23,082 nt of DNA from JACQMJ01 sp964373495 (GCA_964373495.1 CAYJUW010000009.1:1-23082); one strand, 5' to 3'; shown: positions 1 to 6,988, counted from the stretch's first letter. The notes: a model not told the origin generated them from the letters alone. Numbers and translations are program-made.

Positions 1-21
1 CCCCTCGTGGGGAATTTTTTT
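1..21 (+). terminator. Intrinsic terminator at the window edge
   Basis: A short CCCC/GGGG hairpin (1-12) is followed by a T-run (15-21). It would end a plus-strand transcript entering from outside the window. The stem may be longer, but its 5' side is cut by the window edge. Confidence 0.55.
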
Positions 22-36
22 CTGAAAAATATTGAA

Positions 37-107
37 GAGGGCAGCGGTGCCGCTGCCCTCGCCCTGCGAGAAGAGGAGAATTTCTCGCAGGGTTTTTTTC
101 TTTTTTT
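37..107 (+). terminator. Double hairpin with strong intrinsic terminator
   Basis: There are two consecutive perfect 11-bp stems: GAGGGCAGCGG at 37-47 pairs with 50-60, and CCCTGCGAGAA at 62-72 pairs with 82-92. The second is followed by two T-runs (93-99 and 101-107), a textbook intrinsic terminator for plus-strand transcription from upstream. The first hairpin has only a two-base loop and no T-run, so it may be a separate structural element of the same transcript end. Confidence 0.8.
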
Positions 108-110
108 GGC

Positions 111-146
111 AAAATAAAAGGGGCAGCGTGCTATTTGTGCTGCCCC
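111..146 (-). terminator. Terminator of the minus-strand hypothetical gene
   Basis: On the minus strand an 8-bp GC-rich stem (GGGGCAGC at 120-127 with GCTGCCCC at 139-146) is followed by a T-rich tail (111-119). It lies just past the stop codon at 155-157, which supports the minus strand as the coding strand of 155-559. Confidence 0.75.
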
Positions 147-154
147 CGTGGCCA

Positions 155-559
155 TCACCCCCCGGCGCCGTTCTCTGGCAACGGCCAGCCCTGCTCTCTG
201 AGCCAGCGGTGAGGTTCAATAACCCTGATCTGCGTTCTCCCGAGGTGCGTAATGGAATCCAGACATCGCTGGAGCTCCTCGGCCTCGGCTCGTACCTGAG
301 GATTGTGTTGTATCCCCGGAACCCAGAGGATGACCCAGCATCCTCCCCCGCCTTGGCAGAGGGAAATCCATCCCGGCTTGTGACCGAACTCCAATGGCTC
401 GGTCGTGATGATCCGCTTTGGGGTTCGCTCGGGGAACTCGAGGTGTTTTACAAAGAGCCGCTGCTCCCAACCCTCCGCCAGAGATTCTGCCACCGTGGAG
501 TTCAGGAGGCAGTTGCTGACCCGTTCACGGAGCTGATGCTTGATGTGTGCGGTCGTCAC
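155..559 (-). CDS. Hypothetical protein, 134 aa, stand-alone gene
   Basis: I do not recognise the family. The start is GTG at 557-559, chosen because an almost complete anti-SD match (AAAGGAGGTGAT, 566-577) lies about 10 bases upstream and a promoter (622-649) sits just before it; longer in-frame starts would overlap that promoter. The protein has no signal peptide or membrane segment. A central part contains a Gly-rich GGGG run followed by a hydrophobic WVILWVPG stretch, and the C-terminal third (RAEAEELQRCLDSI) looks helical. A dedicated promoter, SD and terminator make this a complete monocistronic unit, separate from the ribosomal cluster. Existence of the gene is well supported; function is unknown. 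Confidence 0.65.
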   Translation of the reverse strand: MTTAHIKHQLRERVSNCLLNSTVAESLAEGWEQRLFVKHLEFPERTPKRIITTEPLEFGHKPGWISLCQGGGGCWVILWVPGIQHNPQVRAEAEELQRCLDSITHLGRTQIRVIEPHRWLREQGWPLPENGAGG

Positions 560-621
560 GCCTCCATCACCTCCTTTTGCGGCGTTTTGACCTTCTCCGG
601 AGTTTCTGAAGCGTACGAACG

Positions 622-649
622 ATTGTAAGCCCTGTGTGAAAAATGTCAA
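622..649 (-). promoter_or_regulatory. Sigma-70-type promoter for the hypothetical gene
   Basis: On the minus strand there is a perfect -35 TTGACA (644-649), a 16-bp spacer and a -10 TACAAT (622-627). Transcription would start near 615, upstream of the SD and GTG start of the 155-559 gene. Confidence 0.75.
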
Positions 650-659
650 GCCCCTAACC

Positions 660-685
660 AAAACCCGCCCTCTAGGGCGGGTTTT
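660..685 (-). terminator. Terminator after tRNA-Pro (symmetrical)
   Basis: A perfect 11-bp stem, AAAACCCGCCC (660-670) with GGGCGGGTTTT (675-685), has a four-base loop. The U-run is part of the stem on either strand. It lies 9 bases past the 3' end of the tRNA and just upstream of the next minus-strand promoter, so it most likely separates the rpmB-tRNA unit from the hypothetical gene. Confidence 0.65.
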
Positions 686-694
686 GGGATTCTA

Positions 695-765
695 TCGGGG
701 TGGGGAGAATCGGACTCCCGCTGCAAGACCCCCAGCCTTGCGTACTGCCATTATACTACACCCCG
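695..765 (-). tRNA. tRNA-Pro (anticodon GGG)
   Basis: The 71-nt cloverleaf was folded by hand on the minus strand: a 7-bp acceptor stem CGGGGTG/CACCCCG, a D stem GTAT/GTAC with GG in the loop, an anticodon stem CAAGG/TCTTG with loop CTGGGGG giving anticodon GGG, a 4-base variable loop, and a T stem GGGAG/CTCCC. The C1-G72 first pair, A73 discriminator and G37 are typical of bacterial tRNA-Pro. The T loop reads TCCGATT, so position 55 is C where a U (pseudouridine) is normal. CCA is not encoded. It lies 15 bases after rpmB and is probably cotranscribed with it. Confidence 0.9.
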
Positions 766-780
766 GATGCCTGGCTCTTC

Positions 781-969
781 TTACCCCTTTGTCCTATGGA
801 GCGTTTTGATGCATGCCACGCAGGCCTTCACCCGTTTTCCGGATGCTAAGCGCACCCATTGGAGGTTAGGGTATTTGCGTTCGGTTTTGGTAAGATTGTA
901 ATGTCCGCGGAGGAGGACTCGCTTGCCGCCTATAATCGAGCCCTTGCCGCAGATGGCACATTTTCGCAT
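781..969 (-). CDS. rpmB: 50S ribosomal protein bL28
   Basis: The 62-aa protein begins MRKCAICGKG, the N-terminal signature of bL28, a small late-assembling protein of the large subunit. Two CxxC pairs (Cys4/Cys7 near the start and CVAC near the C-terminus) mark the zinc-ribbon form. It is shorter than E. coli bL28 (78 aa), as is common in reduced genomes. The ATG at 967-969 lies about 30 bases downstream of the predicted transcription start of a good promoter (1006-1034). There is no convincing SD. It is followed 15 bases later by tRNA-Pro, and the two share a predicted terminator at 660-685. Confidence 0.95.
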   Translation of the reverse strand: MRKCAICGKGSIIGGKRVLLRGHYNLTKTERKYPNLQWVRLASGKRVKACVACIKTLHRTKG

Positions 970-1005
970 AGTGTCTTCAAGATGTAAACAAATGGGGCAG
1001 CGTTC

Positions 1006-1034
1006 ATCATATCAGAGTCGCTTACTGGTTTCAA
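1006..1034 (-). promoter_or_regulatory. Promoter of rpmB - tRNA-Pro
   Basis: On the minus strand, -35 TTGAAA (1029-1034), a 17-bp spacer and -10 TATGAT (1006-1011) form a near-consensus housekeeping promoter. The predicted start near 999 gives a roughly 30-base leader to rpmB. Confidence 0.75.
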
Positions 1035-1048
1035 ATGGCCCGCCGTCG

Positions 1049-1180
1049 AAACCCTAAGCTCTAAACCCTAATTTCTAAACAAACCCTAATGTCCAAAACC
1101 TAAATTTTAGAACACGTTTTGGATTTTGAGCATTTGAATTTTGAATTTGTTTAGGATTTAGAAATTAGGATTTAGGATTT
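1049..1180 (+). repeat. Family A palindromic repeat, copy 1
   Basis: An AT-rich imperfect inverted repeat: a left arm rich in AAACCCTAA units, a centre near ACGTTTTGGATTTT, and a right arm TTTGTTTAGGATTTAG with GGATTT units. It ends 8 bases before the ATG of the M50 protease and separates that gene from the divergent rpmB. Confidence 0.85.
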
Positions 1181-1188
1181 CCGCGCTT

Positions 1189-1845
1189 ATGGAATCCGCA
1201 ATCGCCATCATCTTCCAACTGGCCATCCTCATCTTTTCCGTGGTCATCCACGAGGTCTCGCACGGCTTGGCGGCTCAGGCCCTTGGCGACCCCACGGCCA
1301 AGTACGCCGGCCGCCTGACCCTGAATCCGGCCAAGCACCTCGATCCGGTCGGATCGTTCCTCGTACCGCTGGCGACCTTCATCATCCCGCGGCTCCTCGG
1401 CGGCGCGGGTTTCATCATCGGCTGGGCCAAGCCCGTACCCTATAACCCCTACCTGCTCCGGAATGCCGCCTATGGTCCGGCGCTCGTGGGCGCGGCCGGG
1501 CCGCTTTCCAACCTCGCCGTTGCCGTTTTCTTCGGTCTCCTCGTCCGGGCGGCCGGCCTCTGGGCCGCAATCGCGCCCGGGGCGGCCCCGGCCCTGCTCC
1601 CGGTGTTTAGCGCGATCGTGGTCATTAACCTGGCGCTGGCCATCTTCAACCTCGTGCCCATCCCGCCGCTTGACGGCTCCAAGGTCCTCTTCGCTCTTCT
1701 CCCCGCGGGGTGGGAGGGGGTCGAGGTCTTCCTCGAGCGCTTCGGGATTCCCCTCCTCATCGTCTTCATTTTTTACTTCGCCGGGATCATCTTCCCCATT
1801 GTGGCGCTCCTCTTCCGGCTCATCACCGGGGGCGCGCTCTTTTAG
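1189..1845 (+). CDS. M50-family intramembrane zinc protease (site-2 protease type)
   Basis: A 218-aa polytopic membrane protein of the S2P/M50B group, which cuts substrates within or near the membrane. The zinc-binding HEVSH motif is at residues 21-25 inside the first hydrophobic segment, GPLSN at 104-108, and the third zinc ligand Asp162 lies in the NLVPIPPLDG motif (154-163). Three to five further hydrophobic segments follow, the last near 185-210. No PDZ domain is present, so it resembles the short YwhC-like form rather than RseP. The ATG follows directly after a family A repeat with no SD. It shares direction with the ribosomal cluster but rpsL has its own promoter, so a separate unit is likely. 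The substrate cannot be inferred. Confidence 0.88.
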   Translation: MESAIAIIFQLAILIFSVVIHEVSHGLAAQALGDPTAKYAGRLTLNPAKHLDPVGSFLVPLATFIIPRLLGGAGFIIGWAKPVPYNPYLLRNAAYGPALVGAAGPLSNLAVAVFFGLLVRAAGLWAAIAPGAAPALLPVFSAIVVINLALAIFNLVPIPPLDGSKVLFALLPAGWEGVEVFLERFGIPLLIVFIFYFAGIIFPIVALLFRLITGGALF

Positions 1846-1865
1846 TCCGCCGGGTCTCAACACCG

Positions 1866-1894
1866 TTGACCCGCCGCGTTTCCTTTGGTATTCT
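1866..1894 (+). promoter_or_regulatory. Promoter of the rpsL-rpsG-fusA (str) segment
   Basis: A -35 TTGACC (1866-1871), a 17-bp spacer and a -10 TATTCT (1889-1894), the latter preceded by TGG, making an extended -10. The predicted start near 1901 leaves only about 18 bases before the rpsL ATG, containing a small GGC-TTT-GCC hairpin and no SD. Confidence 0.75.
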
Positions 1895-1918
1895 TCAGGT
1901 TGGCTTTGCCGAGCCACC

Positions 1919-2332
1919 ATGCCCACGATCAGCCAACTCATCAAATACGGCCGGGAGCCCCGTCGTTACAAATCCAAGGCGCCCGCGCTCCTGCGCGGTT
2001 TTAACGTGCTCAAAAACCGGCCGGTGTTCTATCCGGCGCCCTTCAAACGCGGGGTGTGCATCAAGGTCACGACGGTGACGCCCAAGAAGCCGAATTCCGC
2101 CCTGCGCAAGGTGGCCCGAGTGCGCCTGACCAACGGCATGGAGGTCACGGCCTACATTCCCGGCGTGGGGCATAACCTCCAGGAGCATTCGGTAGTTCTC
2201 ATCCGCGGCGGCCGGGTCAAGGACCTGCCCGGGGTGCGCTACCACATCGTGCGCGGCGTGCTCGACGCCGCCGGGGTGGAGGGGAGGAAGCAGCAGCGAT
2301 CCAAATATGGCGCCAAACGACCGAAATCCTAA
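1919..2332 (+). CDS. rpsL: 30S ribosomal protein uS12
   Basis: The 137-aa decoding-centre protein contains the invariant TPKKPNSALRK (residues 54-64, with the streptomycin-related lysine) and the GHNLQEHSVVLIRGGRVKDL segment, methylthiolated at its Asp in many bacteria. The start MPTISQLIKYGREP matches the family; the frame stays open upstream into the protease gene but that part is not uS12-like. A promoter ends 24 bases before the ATG. It is somewhat longer than E. coli uS12 (124 aa), owing to residues between the N-terminal helix and the KRGVC segment. The final codons GAAATCCTAA match the beginning of the family A repeat that follows, so the repeat may supply the stop. Confidence 0.97.
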   Translation: MPTISQLIKYGREPRRYKSKAPALLRGFNVLKNRPVFYPAPFKRGVCIKVTTVTPKKPNSALRKVARVRLTNGMEVTAYIPGVGHNLQEHSVVLIRGGRVKDLPGVRYHIVRGVLDAAGVEGRKQQRSKYGAKRPKS

Positions 2333-2441
2333 GCACGGAATCAGAAACTCTAAACAAATCCAAATGACCAAAACACCGCTTGCATTTTGGACATTTGAGT
2401 TTTGGGTTTGTTTAGGATTTAGAAATTAGGATTTAGAGTTT
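2323..2441 (+). repeat. Family A palindromic repeat, copy 2
   Basis: Its left edge GAAATCCTAAGCAC overlaps the last codons of rpsL, the middle has CCAAAACACC opposite GCATTTTGG, and the right arm TTTGTTTAGGATTTAG is nearly identical to copy 1. It ends about 8 bases before the rpsG ATG. Confidence 0.85.
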
Positions 2442-2449
2442 CTAGCCGT

Positions 2450-2917
2450 ATGCGCCGCAAACGCAAAGTAGAGCGGGACATCAAGCCCGATCTCAAATTC
2501 GATAACGCCCTGGTCGCGAAATTTATCAACCACGTGATGCGCCAGGGGAAAAAGACGGTGGCCGAGAAAGTCGTCTACCGCGCCTTTGATGCGGTGGCCC
2601 GCCAGACGCACGAGGATGCGCTGGTCGTCTTCCAGCGCGCCGTCCAAAACGCCTCGCCGCTCCTGGAGATCAAGTCGCGGCGCATCGGCGGGGCCACCTA
2701 CCAGGTGCCGCGCGAGGTCAGCTCCAAGCGGCGGACAGCGCTGGCCTTCCGCTGGATTATCACCGCCGCCCGGTCCAAGAAGGGTAAGCCCATGGCTGAG
2801 AAACTGGCCGAGGAGCTGGTCTTGGCGGCCAAGAACGAGGGCATTGCCATCAAGCGCAAGGCCGACATGCATCGGATGGCCGAGGCCAATAAGGCCTTCG
2901 CCCATTTCGCCTGGTAG
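2450..2917 (+). CDS. rpsG: 30S ribosomal protein uS7
   Basis: A 155-aa primary-binding protein of the 30S head. The MRRKRKVERD start, KFINHVMRQGKKTVAEKVVY helix, ASPLLEIKSRRIGGATYQVP loop and RWIITAARSKKGKPM segment are all diagnostic. Its length is normal for the family. The ATG directly follows the family A repeat and there is no SD. It occupies its standard str-operon place between rpsL and fusA. Confidence 0.97.
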   Translation: MRRKRKVERDIKPDLKFDNALVAKFINHVMRQGKKTVAEKVVYRAFDAVARQTHEDALVVFQRAVQNASPLLEIKSRRIGGATYQVPREVSSKRRTALAFRWIITAARSKKGKPMAEKLAEELVLAAKNEGIAIKRKADMHRMAEANKAFAHFAW

Positions 2918-2919
2918 TG

Positions 2920-3045
2920 AAAATCCAAAATCCCAAGCACCAAATTCCAAACAAATCCCAATGGCCGAAATTCCAAATTCTCAACAGCGTTTTGGATTTT
3001 GGTCATTAGGATTTAAGTATTGTTTGTGATTTGGAATTTGGAATT
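2920..3045 (+). repeat. Family A palindromic repeat, copy 3
   Basis: Fills the whole rpsG-fusA spacer: a left arm with AAATTCCAAACAAATCCC, a centre CAGCGTTTTGGATTTTGG, and a right arm with ATTTGGAATTTGG units. The unit sequence (TTGGAA instead of TTAGGA) differs from copies 1 and 2, but the two arms differ together, as in a maintained stem. Confidence 0.8.
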
Positions 3046-3052
3046 TCATTTT

Positions 3053-5224
3053 ATGGCCCGCGATTACCCCCTCGAACGAACGCGCGACATCGGCATTATC
3101 GCCCACATTGACGCCGGCAAGACCACGGTCACCGAGCGGATCCTTTTTTATACCGGCATTTCCCACAAGATCGGCGAGGTGCACGAGGGCACCACGGTGA
3201 TGGATTGGATGGAACAGGAGCGGGAGCGGGGGATTACCATCACCGCCGCGGCGACGAATGTGTTCTGGACGCCCACATACCTTTATCCCGGCGGGAGTCC
3301 GCCTGCGCTGGACGTCATGGCCGACGCCGAGTTTTCCCGGCACATCGAAGAGGTGAAGAAAACCGGCGAGTACCGCATCAACATCATTGATACGCCCGGG
3401 CACGTGGACTTTACGGTGGAGGTGGAGCGATCGCTCCGGGTGCTTGACGGCGGGGTGGTGGTCTTTGACGGCGTGGCCGGCGTTGAGCCGCAGTCCGAGA
3501 CGGTATGGCGCCAGGCCGACAAGTACCATGTTCCCCGGATCTGCTTCATCAACAAGCTCGACCGCACCGGCGCTTCCTTTGAGTTTTCGTTCCGTTCCAT
3601 CCGCGAGCGCCTGACGTCCCAGGCCGTGGCCCTGGCCATCCCCATCGGCGCGGAGCAGGAGTTCGAGGGCGTGGTGGACCTCTTGGCCATGGAGGCGGTG
3701 CGCTTCACCGGTCCGCACGGCGAGGTCATCACGCGCAGCCCCATACCCGATTCGCTCCGTGCGGCGGCCGAGGAGTGGCGCCACCGCTTGGTTGAGAAAA
3801 TCGCCGAGACCGATGAGGCCCTGACCGAGAAGTACCTCAGGAACGAAGCCATGTCGGAAGCCGAGCTCAAGGCCGCCCTTCGGCGGGCCACGCTCTCATC
3901 CCGGCTCGTCCCCGTGCTCTCCGGCTCGGCCCTGAAGAATAAGGGCGTGCAGCTCCTGCTCGACGCCGCCTGCGACTATCTGCCTTCGCCCTCAGACGTG
4001 CCGCCGGTCAAGGGCATCAATCCCAAGACCGGAGCCGAGGAGGAGCGCGAGGCCAGGGACGACGCGCCGTTTAGCGCGCTGGCCTTCAAGCTCCAATCCG
4101 ATCCTTTTGTCGGCCAGCTGACCTACTTTCGCGTTTACTCCGGCGCGCTGGAAGCCGGATCCTACGTCCTGAACGCCAGCACGGGAGAGTCCGAGCGGGT
4201 CGGCCGGATTCTGCGCATGCACGCCAACCACCGCGAGGAGTTAAAAGAAATCCAGGCCGGGAACATCGGGGCCATTGTCGGCCTCAAGGGTACGCGGACC
4301 GGCGATACCCTCTCCGATCCCGATCAGCCCATCGTGCTGGAGCGGATCACCTTCCCCGAGCCGGTGGTGTCGCTCCGCATCGAGCCCAAGACCAAGGCCG
4401 ATCAGGAGAAGCTCGGCCTGGCGCTCAAGCGGCTGGCCGCGGAGGATCCGACCTTTCGCATCAAGGGCGACCCGGAAACCGGGGAAACGATCATCTCCGG
4501 CATGGGCGAGCTGCATCTGGAAATCATCGTCGAGCGCATGCGCCGCGAATTTTCCGTGGCGGCCAATGCCGGCCGGCCGCAGGTGGCCTACAAGGAAACC
4601 GTCCGCGCCGCAGCCGAGGCCGAGGGCCGATACATCAGGCAGTCGGGCGGCCGGGGGCAGTACGGGCACGTGTGGCTGAAAGTTGAGCCGGCCGAGCGGG
4701 GCAAGGGGTTCGAGTTCGTGGATGCCATCAAGGGCGGGACTATCCCTTCTGAATTCATCCCGGCGGTGGAGAAAGGCGTGCGCGAAGCCATGGACCGGGG
4801 CGTGCTGGCCGGCTACCCGGTGGTGGACCTTTGCGTTACGCTCTATGACGGCTCCTACCATGAGGTGGATTCCTCGGAGGCGGCCTTTAAGATCGCCGGA
4901 TCCATTGCCTTTCAAGAAGCGGCGCGCCGCGGCGGTCTGGTGTTGCTTGAGCCGATCATGCAGGTTGAGGTCGTGACGCCGGAGAGCTTTTTGGGCGAGG
5001 TAACCGGAGATCTCAACGCCAAGCGCTCGCGCATCGAGAGCATGGGCGAGCGCGGAGAAGGGATCAAGGTCATTGGCGCCAAAGTGCCTCTGGCCGAGAT
5101 GTTCGGTTATGCCACGGCCGTCCGGTCATTGACGCAGGGGCGGGCCTCCTTTACCATGGAATTCGACCGCTACGAGGAGGTACCGGTCAATATCGCGCAG
5201 GCCATTGTCGAAGGGAAGAAGTAA
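3053..5224 (+). CDS. fusA: Translation elongation factor G
   Basis: A 723-aa translocation GTPase. The G-domain motifs are AHIDAGKTT (17-25), a RGITIT switch, DTPGHVDF from residue 113 and NKLD (167-170); domains II-V follow, including the domain IV GGRGQYGHV and the domain V GEVTGDLN...GYATAVRS segments. The start MARDYPLERTRDIGI was chosen over an upstream in-frame codon at 3020, which would add residues encoded only by the family A repeat. About 25 extra residues, compared with E. coli EF-G from memory, lie between the FW after switch I and RINIIDTPGH (roughly residues 73-107). Both fusA and the following gene are plus-strand with a 100-bp hairpin spacer. Confidence 0.97.
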   Translation: MARDYPLERTRDIGIIAHIDAGKTTVTERILFYTGISHKIGEVHEGTTVMDWMEQERERGITITAAATNVFWTPTYLYPGGSPPALDVMADAEFSRHIEEVKKTGEYRINIIDTPGHVDFTVEVERSLRVLDGGVVVFDGVAGVEPQSETVWRQADKYHVPRICFINKLDRTGASFEFSFRSIRERLTSQAVALAIPIGAEQEFEGVVDLLAMEAVRFTGPHGEVITRSPIPDSLRAAAEEWRHRLVEKIAETDEALTEKYLRNEAMSEAELKAALRRATLSSRLVPVLSGSALKNKGVQLLLDAACDYLPSPSDVPPVKGINPKTGAEEEREARDDAPFSALAFKLQSDPFVGQLTYFRVYSGALEAGSYVLNASTGESERVGRILRMHANHREELKEIQAGNIGAIVGLKGTRTGDTLSDPDQPIVLERITFPEPVVSLRIEPKTKADQEKLGLALKRLAAEDPTFRIKGDPETGETIISGMGELHLEIIVERMRREFSVAANAGRPQVAYKETVRAAAEAEGRYIRQSGGRGQYGHVWLKVEPAERGKGFEFVDAIKGGTIPSEFIPAVEKGVREAMDRGVLAGYPVVDLCVTLYDGSYHEVDSSEAAFKIAGSIAFQEAARRGGLVLLEPIMQVEVVTPESFLGEVTGDLNAKRSRIESMGERGEGIKVIGAKVPLAEMFGYATAVRSLTQGRASFTMEFDRYEEVPVNIAQAIVEGKK

Positions 5225-5324
5225 TAATTTCTCGAATCCGTCTCGAATGAGATCGAATCCGTTTCGAATGACCGTATTCGAGAACCATTCGGTGACATTC
5301 GGGGATGATTCGAGAAACGTGTAT
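5225..5324 (+). repeat. Family D TCGAAT-rich hairpin repeat, copy 1
   Basis: A 100-bp spacer made of repeated TCTCGAAT, ATTCGAGA and ATTCGG units in opposite orientations, able to form nested hairpins. It has the same makeup as the rplO-secY spacer (20035-20126). It ends at the ATG of the next gene. Confidence 0.7.
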
Positions 5325-5618
5325 ATGTTCGACCAACTCAAACCCATCATGCGGAACGGCGAGCGGTACATCGTGGTTGAGGGCGGCCGGCCGGAGTATG
5401 TCCTGATGCGCTTTTCGGACTACGCGGCATTGGCCTCGGGCAAGCGGGATAACCCCGGGCACCAAAATCCTTCGGCCGGCGAATGGGAGCGGGCCAATGC
5501 CGAGCTTGAGGAGGTGCGCGCCTCGGCCGAGCCGCCGCAGGCGCCGAGCGCAGGAGCCGGCTCGCTCCATCTGAATCCAGACCCGACCACGATCCGCTTG
5601 GAAGATTTGCCGCTGTAG
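5325..5618 (+). CDS. Orphan Phd/YefM-like small protein
   Basis: A 97-aa protein. The N-terminal half (residues 1-40: FDQLKPIMRNGERYIVVEG, then PEYVLMRFSDYAAL) resembles the Phd/YefM antitoxin fold, where a beta hairpin xxIVxxxxPxxVLMxxxDYxxL is typical. The C-terminal half is a low-complexity Ala/Pro/Glu linker (about 50-85) ending in TIRLEDLPL. The start at 5325 was chosen because an upstream extension would encode only the family D repeat. No toxin partner gene lies beside it. Its position between fusA and tuf suggests a housekeeping or regulatory DNA-binding role rather than plasmid addiction, but that is inference. An alternative is a lineage-specific small protein that only resembles the antitoxin fold. 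Confidence 0.65.
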   Translation: MFDQLKPIMRNGERYIVVEGGRPEYVLMRFSDYAALASGKRDNPGHQNPSAGEWERANAELEEVRASAEPPQAPSAGAGSLHLNPDPTTIRLEDLPL

Positions 5619-5638
5619 CTCCGGGGGCGGGACGACCC

Positions 5639-5667
5639 TTGACCCCCTTCGGGCGGATTGGTAGGAT
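5639..5667 (+). promoter_or_regulatory. Promoter upstream of tuf
   Basis: A -35 TTGACC (5639-5644), 17-bp spacer and -10 TAGGAT (5662-5667), preceded by TGG. This has the same layout as the rpsL promoter (TTGACC, 17 bp, TGG plus -10). It would give a leader of about 120 bases to tuf, containing two small hairpins (GCGCAA/TTGCGC about 5688-5718 and AAAACGAA/TTCGTTTT 5725-5751). Confidence 0.65.
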
Positions 5668-5724
5668 TGAATTTGTTGTCCGGTAACCGCGCAACACGGA
5701 TACTGAACGCATTGCGCAAGGATT

Positions 5725-5751
5725 AAAACGAAGCGCACCCGTATTCGTTTT
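5725..5751 (+). repeat. Small hairpin in the tuf leader
   Basis: A perfect 8-bp stem, AAAACGAA (5725-5732) with TTCGTTTT (5744-5751). The ATTCG-rich text resembles family D. It could influence tuf expression, but no T-run follows. Confidence 0.5.
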
Positions 5752-5780
5752 GATTCGCTGCGGAATCCGTTTCCTATCAG

Positions 5781-5789
5781 TGTTATCTT
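5781..5789 (+). promoter_or_regulatory. Possible start-proximal extended -10 for tuf
   Basis: TGT-TATCTT sits only 6 bases before the tuf ATG. If used, the mRNA would be leaderless. No -35 match is seen at the right distance, so support rests on the extended -10 and on the similar arrangement before rpsJ and rplO. Confidence 0.35.
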
Positions 5790-5795
5790 CCTAAA

Positions 5796-6986
5796 ATGGC
5801 AAAGTTTGAGCGAACCAAGCCGCACTTGAACGTCGGCACCATCGGCCACGTAGACCACGGTAAGACGACGCTGACCGCCGCGCTGACCAAGGTGCTGAAC
5901 CTCGCCGGGTATAACGCCCGGGTCGAGACGGTGGACCAAATTGATAACGCGCCGGAGGAGAAGGCGCGCGGCATTACCATTGCGCTCCACCACGCCGAGT
6001 ACGAAACGGCTCGTCGCCACTACGCGCATATTGACGCCCCCGGGCACGCCGATTACATCAAGAACATGATTACCGGGGCGGCCCAGATGGACGGCGCGAT
6101 CCTCGTGGTCTCGGCCGTAGACGGCCCCATGCCGCAGACCCGAGAGCACATTCTCCTGGCGCGCCAGGTCGGCGTGCCGGCTGTCGTCGTCTTCCTGAAT
6201 AAGGTGGATGCGGTGGAGGATACGGAACTCGTGGATTTGGTTGAGGCCGAGGTGCGCGAACTTTTAAAGAAGTACGAATTTCCCGGCGATGAAACGCCCG
6301 TCATCCGCGGCTCGGCCCTGAAGGCCCTTGAGGCGGCATCGAAGGACGATCCTGCCGCTCAGCCGATCCTCGAATTGGCTCATGCCCTCGATGAGTACAT
6401 CCCCGAGCCCGTCCGGGAGGTGGACAGGCCCTTCTTGATGCCGATTGAGGACGTGTTCTCCATTGAGGGGCGGGGGACGGTGGTGACTGGTCGTATCGAG
6501 CGCGGCAAGGTCAAGCTGAATGACGAGGTGGAGGTGGTCGGGCTCCGCGACACTTCCAAGACCATCGTCACCGGTATTGAGATGTTCAATAAGTCCCTCG
6601 ATGAGGGCATGGCCGGCGACAACGCCGGGATTTTGCTCCGCGGCTTAAAGAAGGAAGATGTCGAGCGCGGGCAAGTCATTTCGAAACCCGGATCGGTCAC
6701 CCCGCACACGGAGTTCGAATCCGAGGTGTATATCCTGACCAAGGAAGAGGGCGGCCGGCACACGCCGTTCTTCGCCGGCTACAAGCCGCAGTTTTACCTC
6801 CGCACTACGGACGTGACGGGCGAGGTCACCCTGCCCTCCGGCACGGAGATGGTCATGCCCGGCGACACCGTGCAGTTCACGGTCAAGCTCATCGGACCGG
6901 TGGCCCTGGAAGAGAAACAGCGCTTTGCCATTCGCGAAGGGGGGAAAACCGTGGGCGCGGGGGTGGTAACTAAAATTTTGAAGTAA
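5796..6986 (+). CDS. tuf: Translation elongation factor Tu
   Basis: A 396-aa GTPase delivering aminoacyl-tRNA to the ribosome. G1 GHVDHGKTT (17-25), G2 RGITIA, G3 DAPGH (80-84), G4 NKVD (135-138) and G5 SALKAL are present; domains 2 and 3 follow, with the family's GRGTVVTGRIERG and REGGKTVGAGVV segments. Position 81 is Ala where most bacterial EF-Tu has Cys (DCPGH), and the segment after G2 reads ALHHAEYET rather than NTSHVEYET. Length is normal. It has its own upstream promoter and no SD, and is followed by a family B repeat. Confidence 0.98.
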   Translation: MAKFERTKPHLNVGTIGHVDHGKTTLTAALTKVLNLAGYNARVETVDQIDNAPEEKARGITIALHHAEYETARRHYAHIDAPGHADYIKNMITGAAQMDGAILVVSAVDGPMPQTREHILLARQVGVPAVVVFLNKVDAVEDTELVDLVEAEVRELLKKYEFPGDETPVIRGSALKALEAASKDDPAAQPILELAHALDEYIPEPVREVDRPFLMPIEDVFSIEGRGTVVTGRIERGKVKLNDEVEVVGLRDTSKTIVTGIEMFNKSLDEGMAGDNAGILLRGLKKEDVERGQVISKPGSVTPHTEFESEVYILTKEEGGRHTPFFAGYKPQFYLRTTDVTGEVTLPSGTEMVMPGDTVQFTVKLIGPVALEEKQRFAIREGGKTVGAGVVTKILK

Positions 6987-6988
6987 TG

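Noticed and set aside
32..628. Long plus-strand frame of 198 codons
   Set aside because: It starts inside terminator hairpins, has a low-complexity start rich in Phe and Arg, and lies opposite a minus-strand gene that has its own promoter, SD, start and terminator.
1049..1180. Telomere-like CCCTAAA units
   Set aside because: They are not in tandem, occur in eight intergenic copies within a bacterial operon, and are part of an inverted repeat.
1165..1944. Long minus-strand frame opposite the M50 protease
   Set aside because: The translation is a highly charged Glu/Asp/Arg-rich text typical of the antisense of a GC-rich membrane protein gene; the plus strand has clear catalytic motifs.
3020..3052. 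Upstream in-frame start of fusA
   Set aside because: The 11 extra residues are encoded by the family A repeat and do not match EF-G; MARDYPLERTRD is the conserved start.
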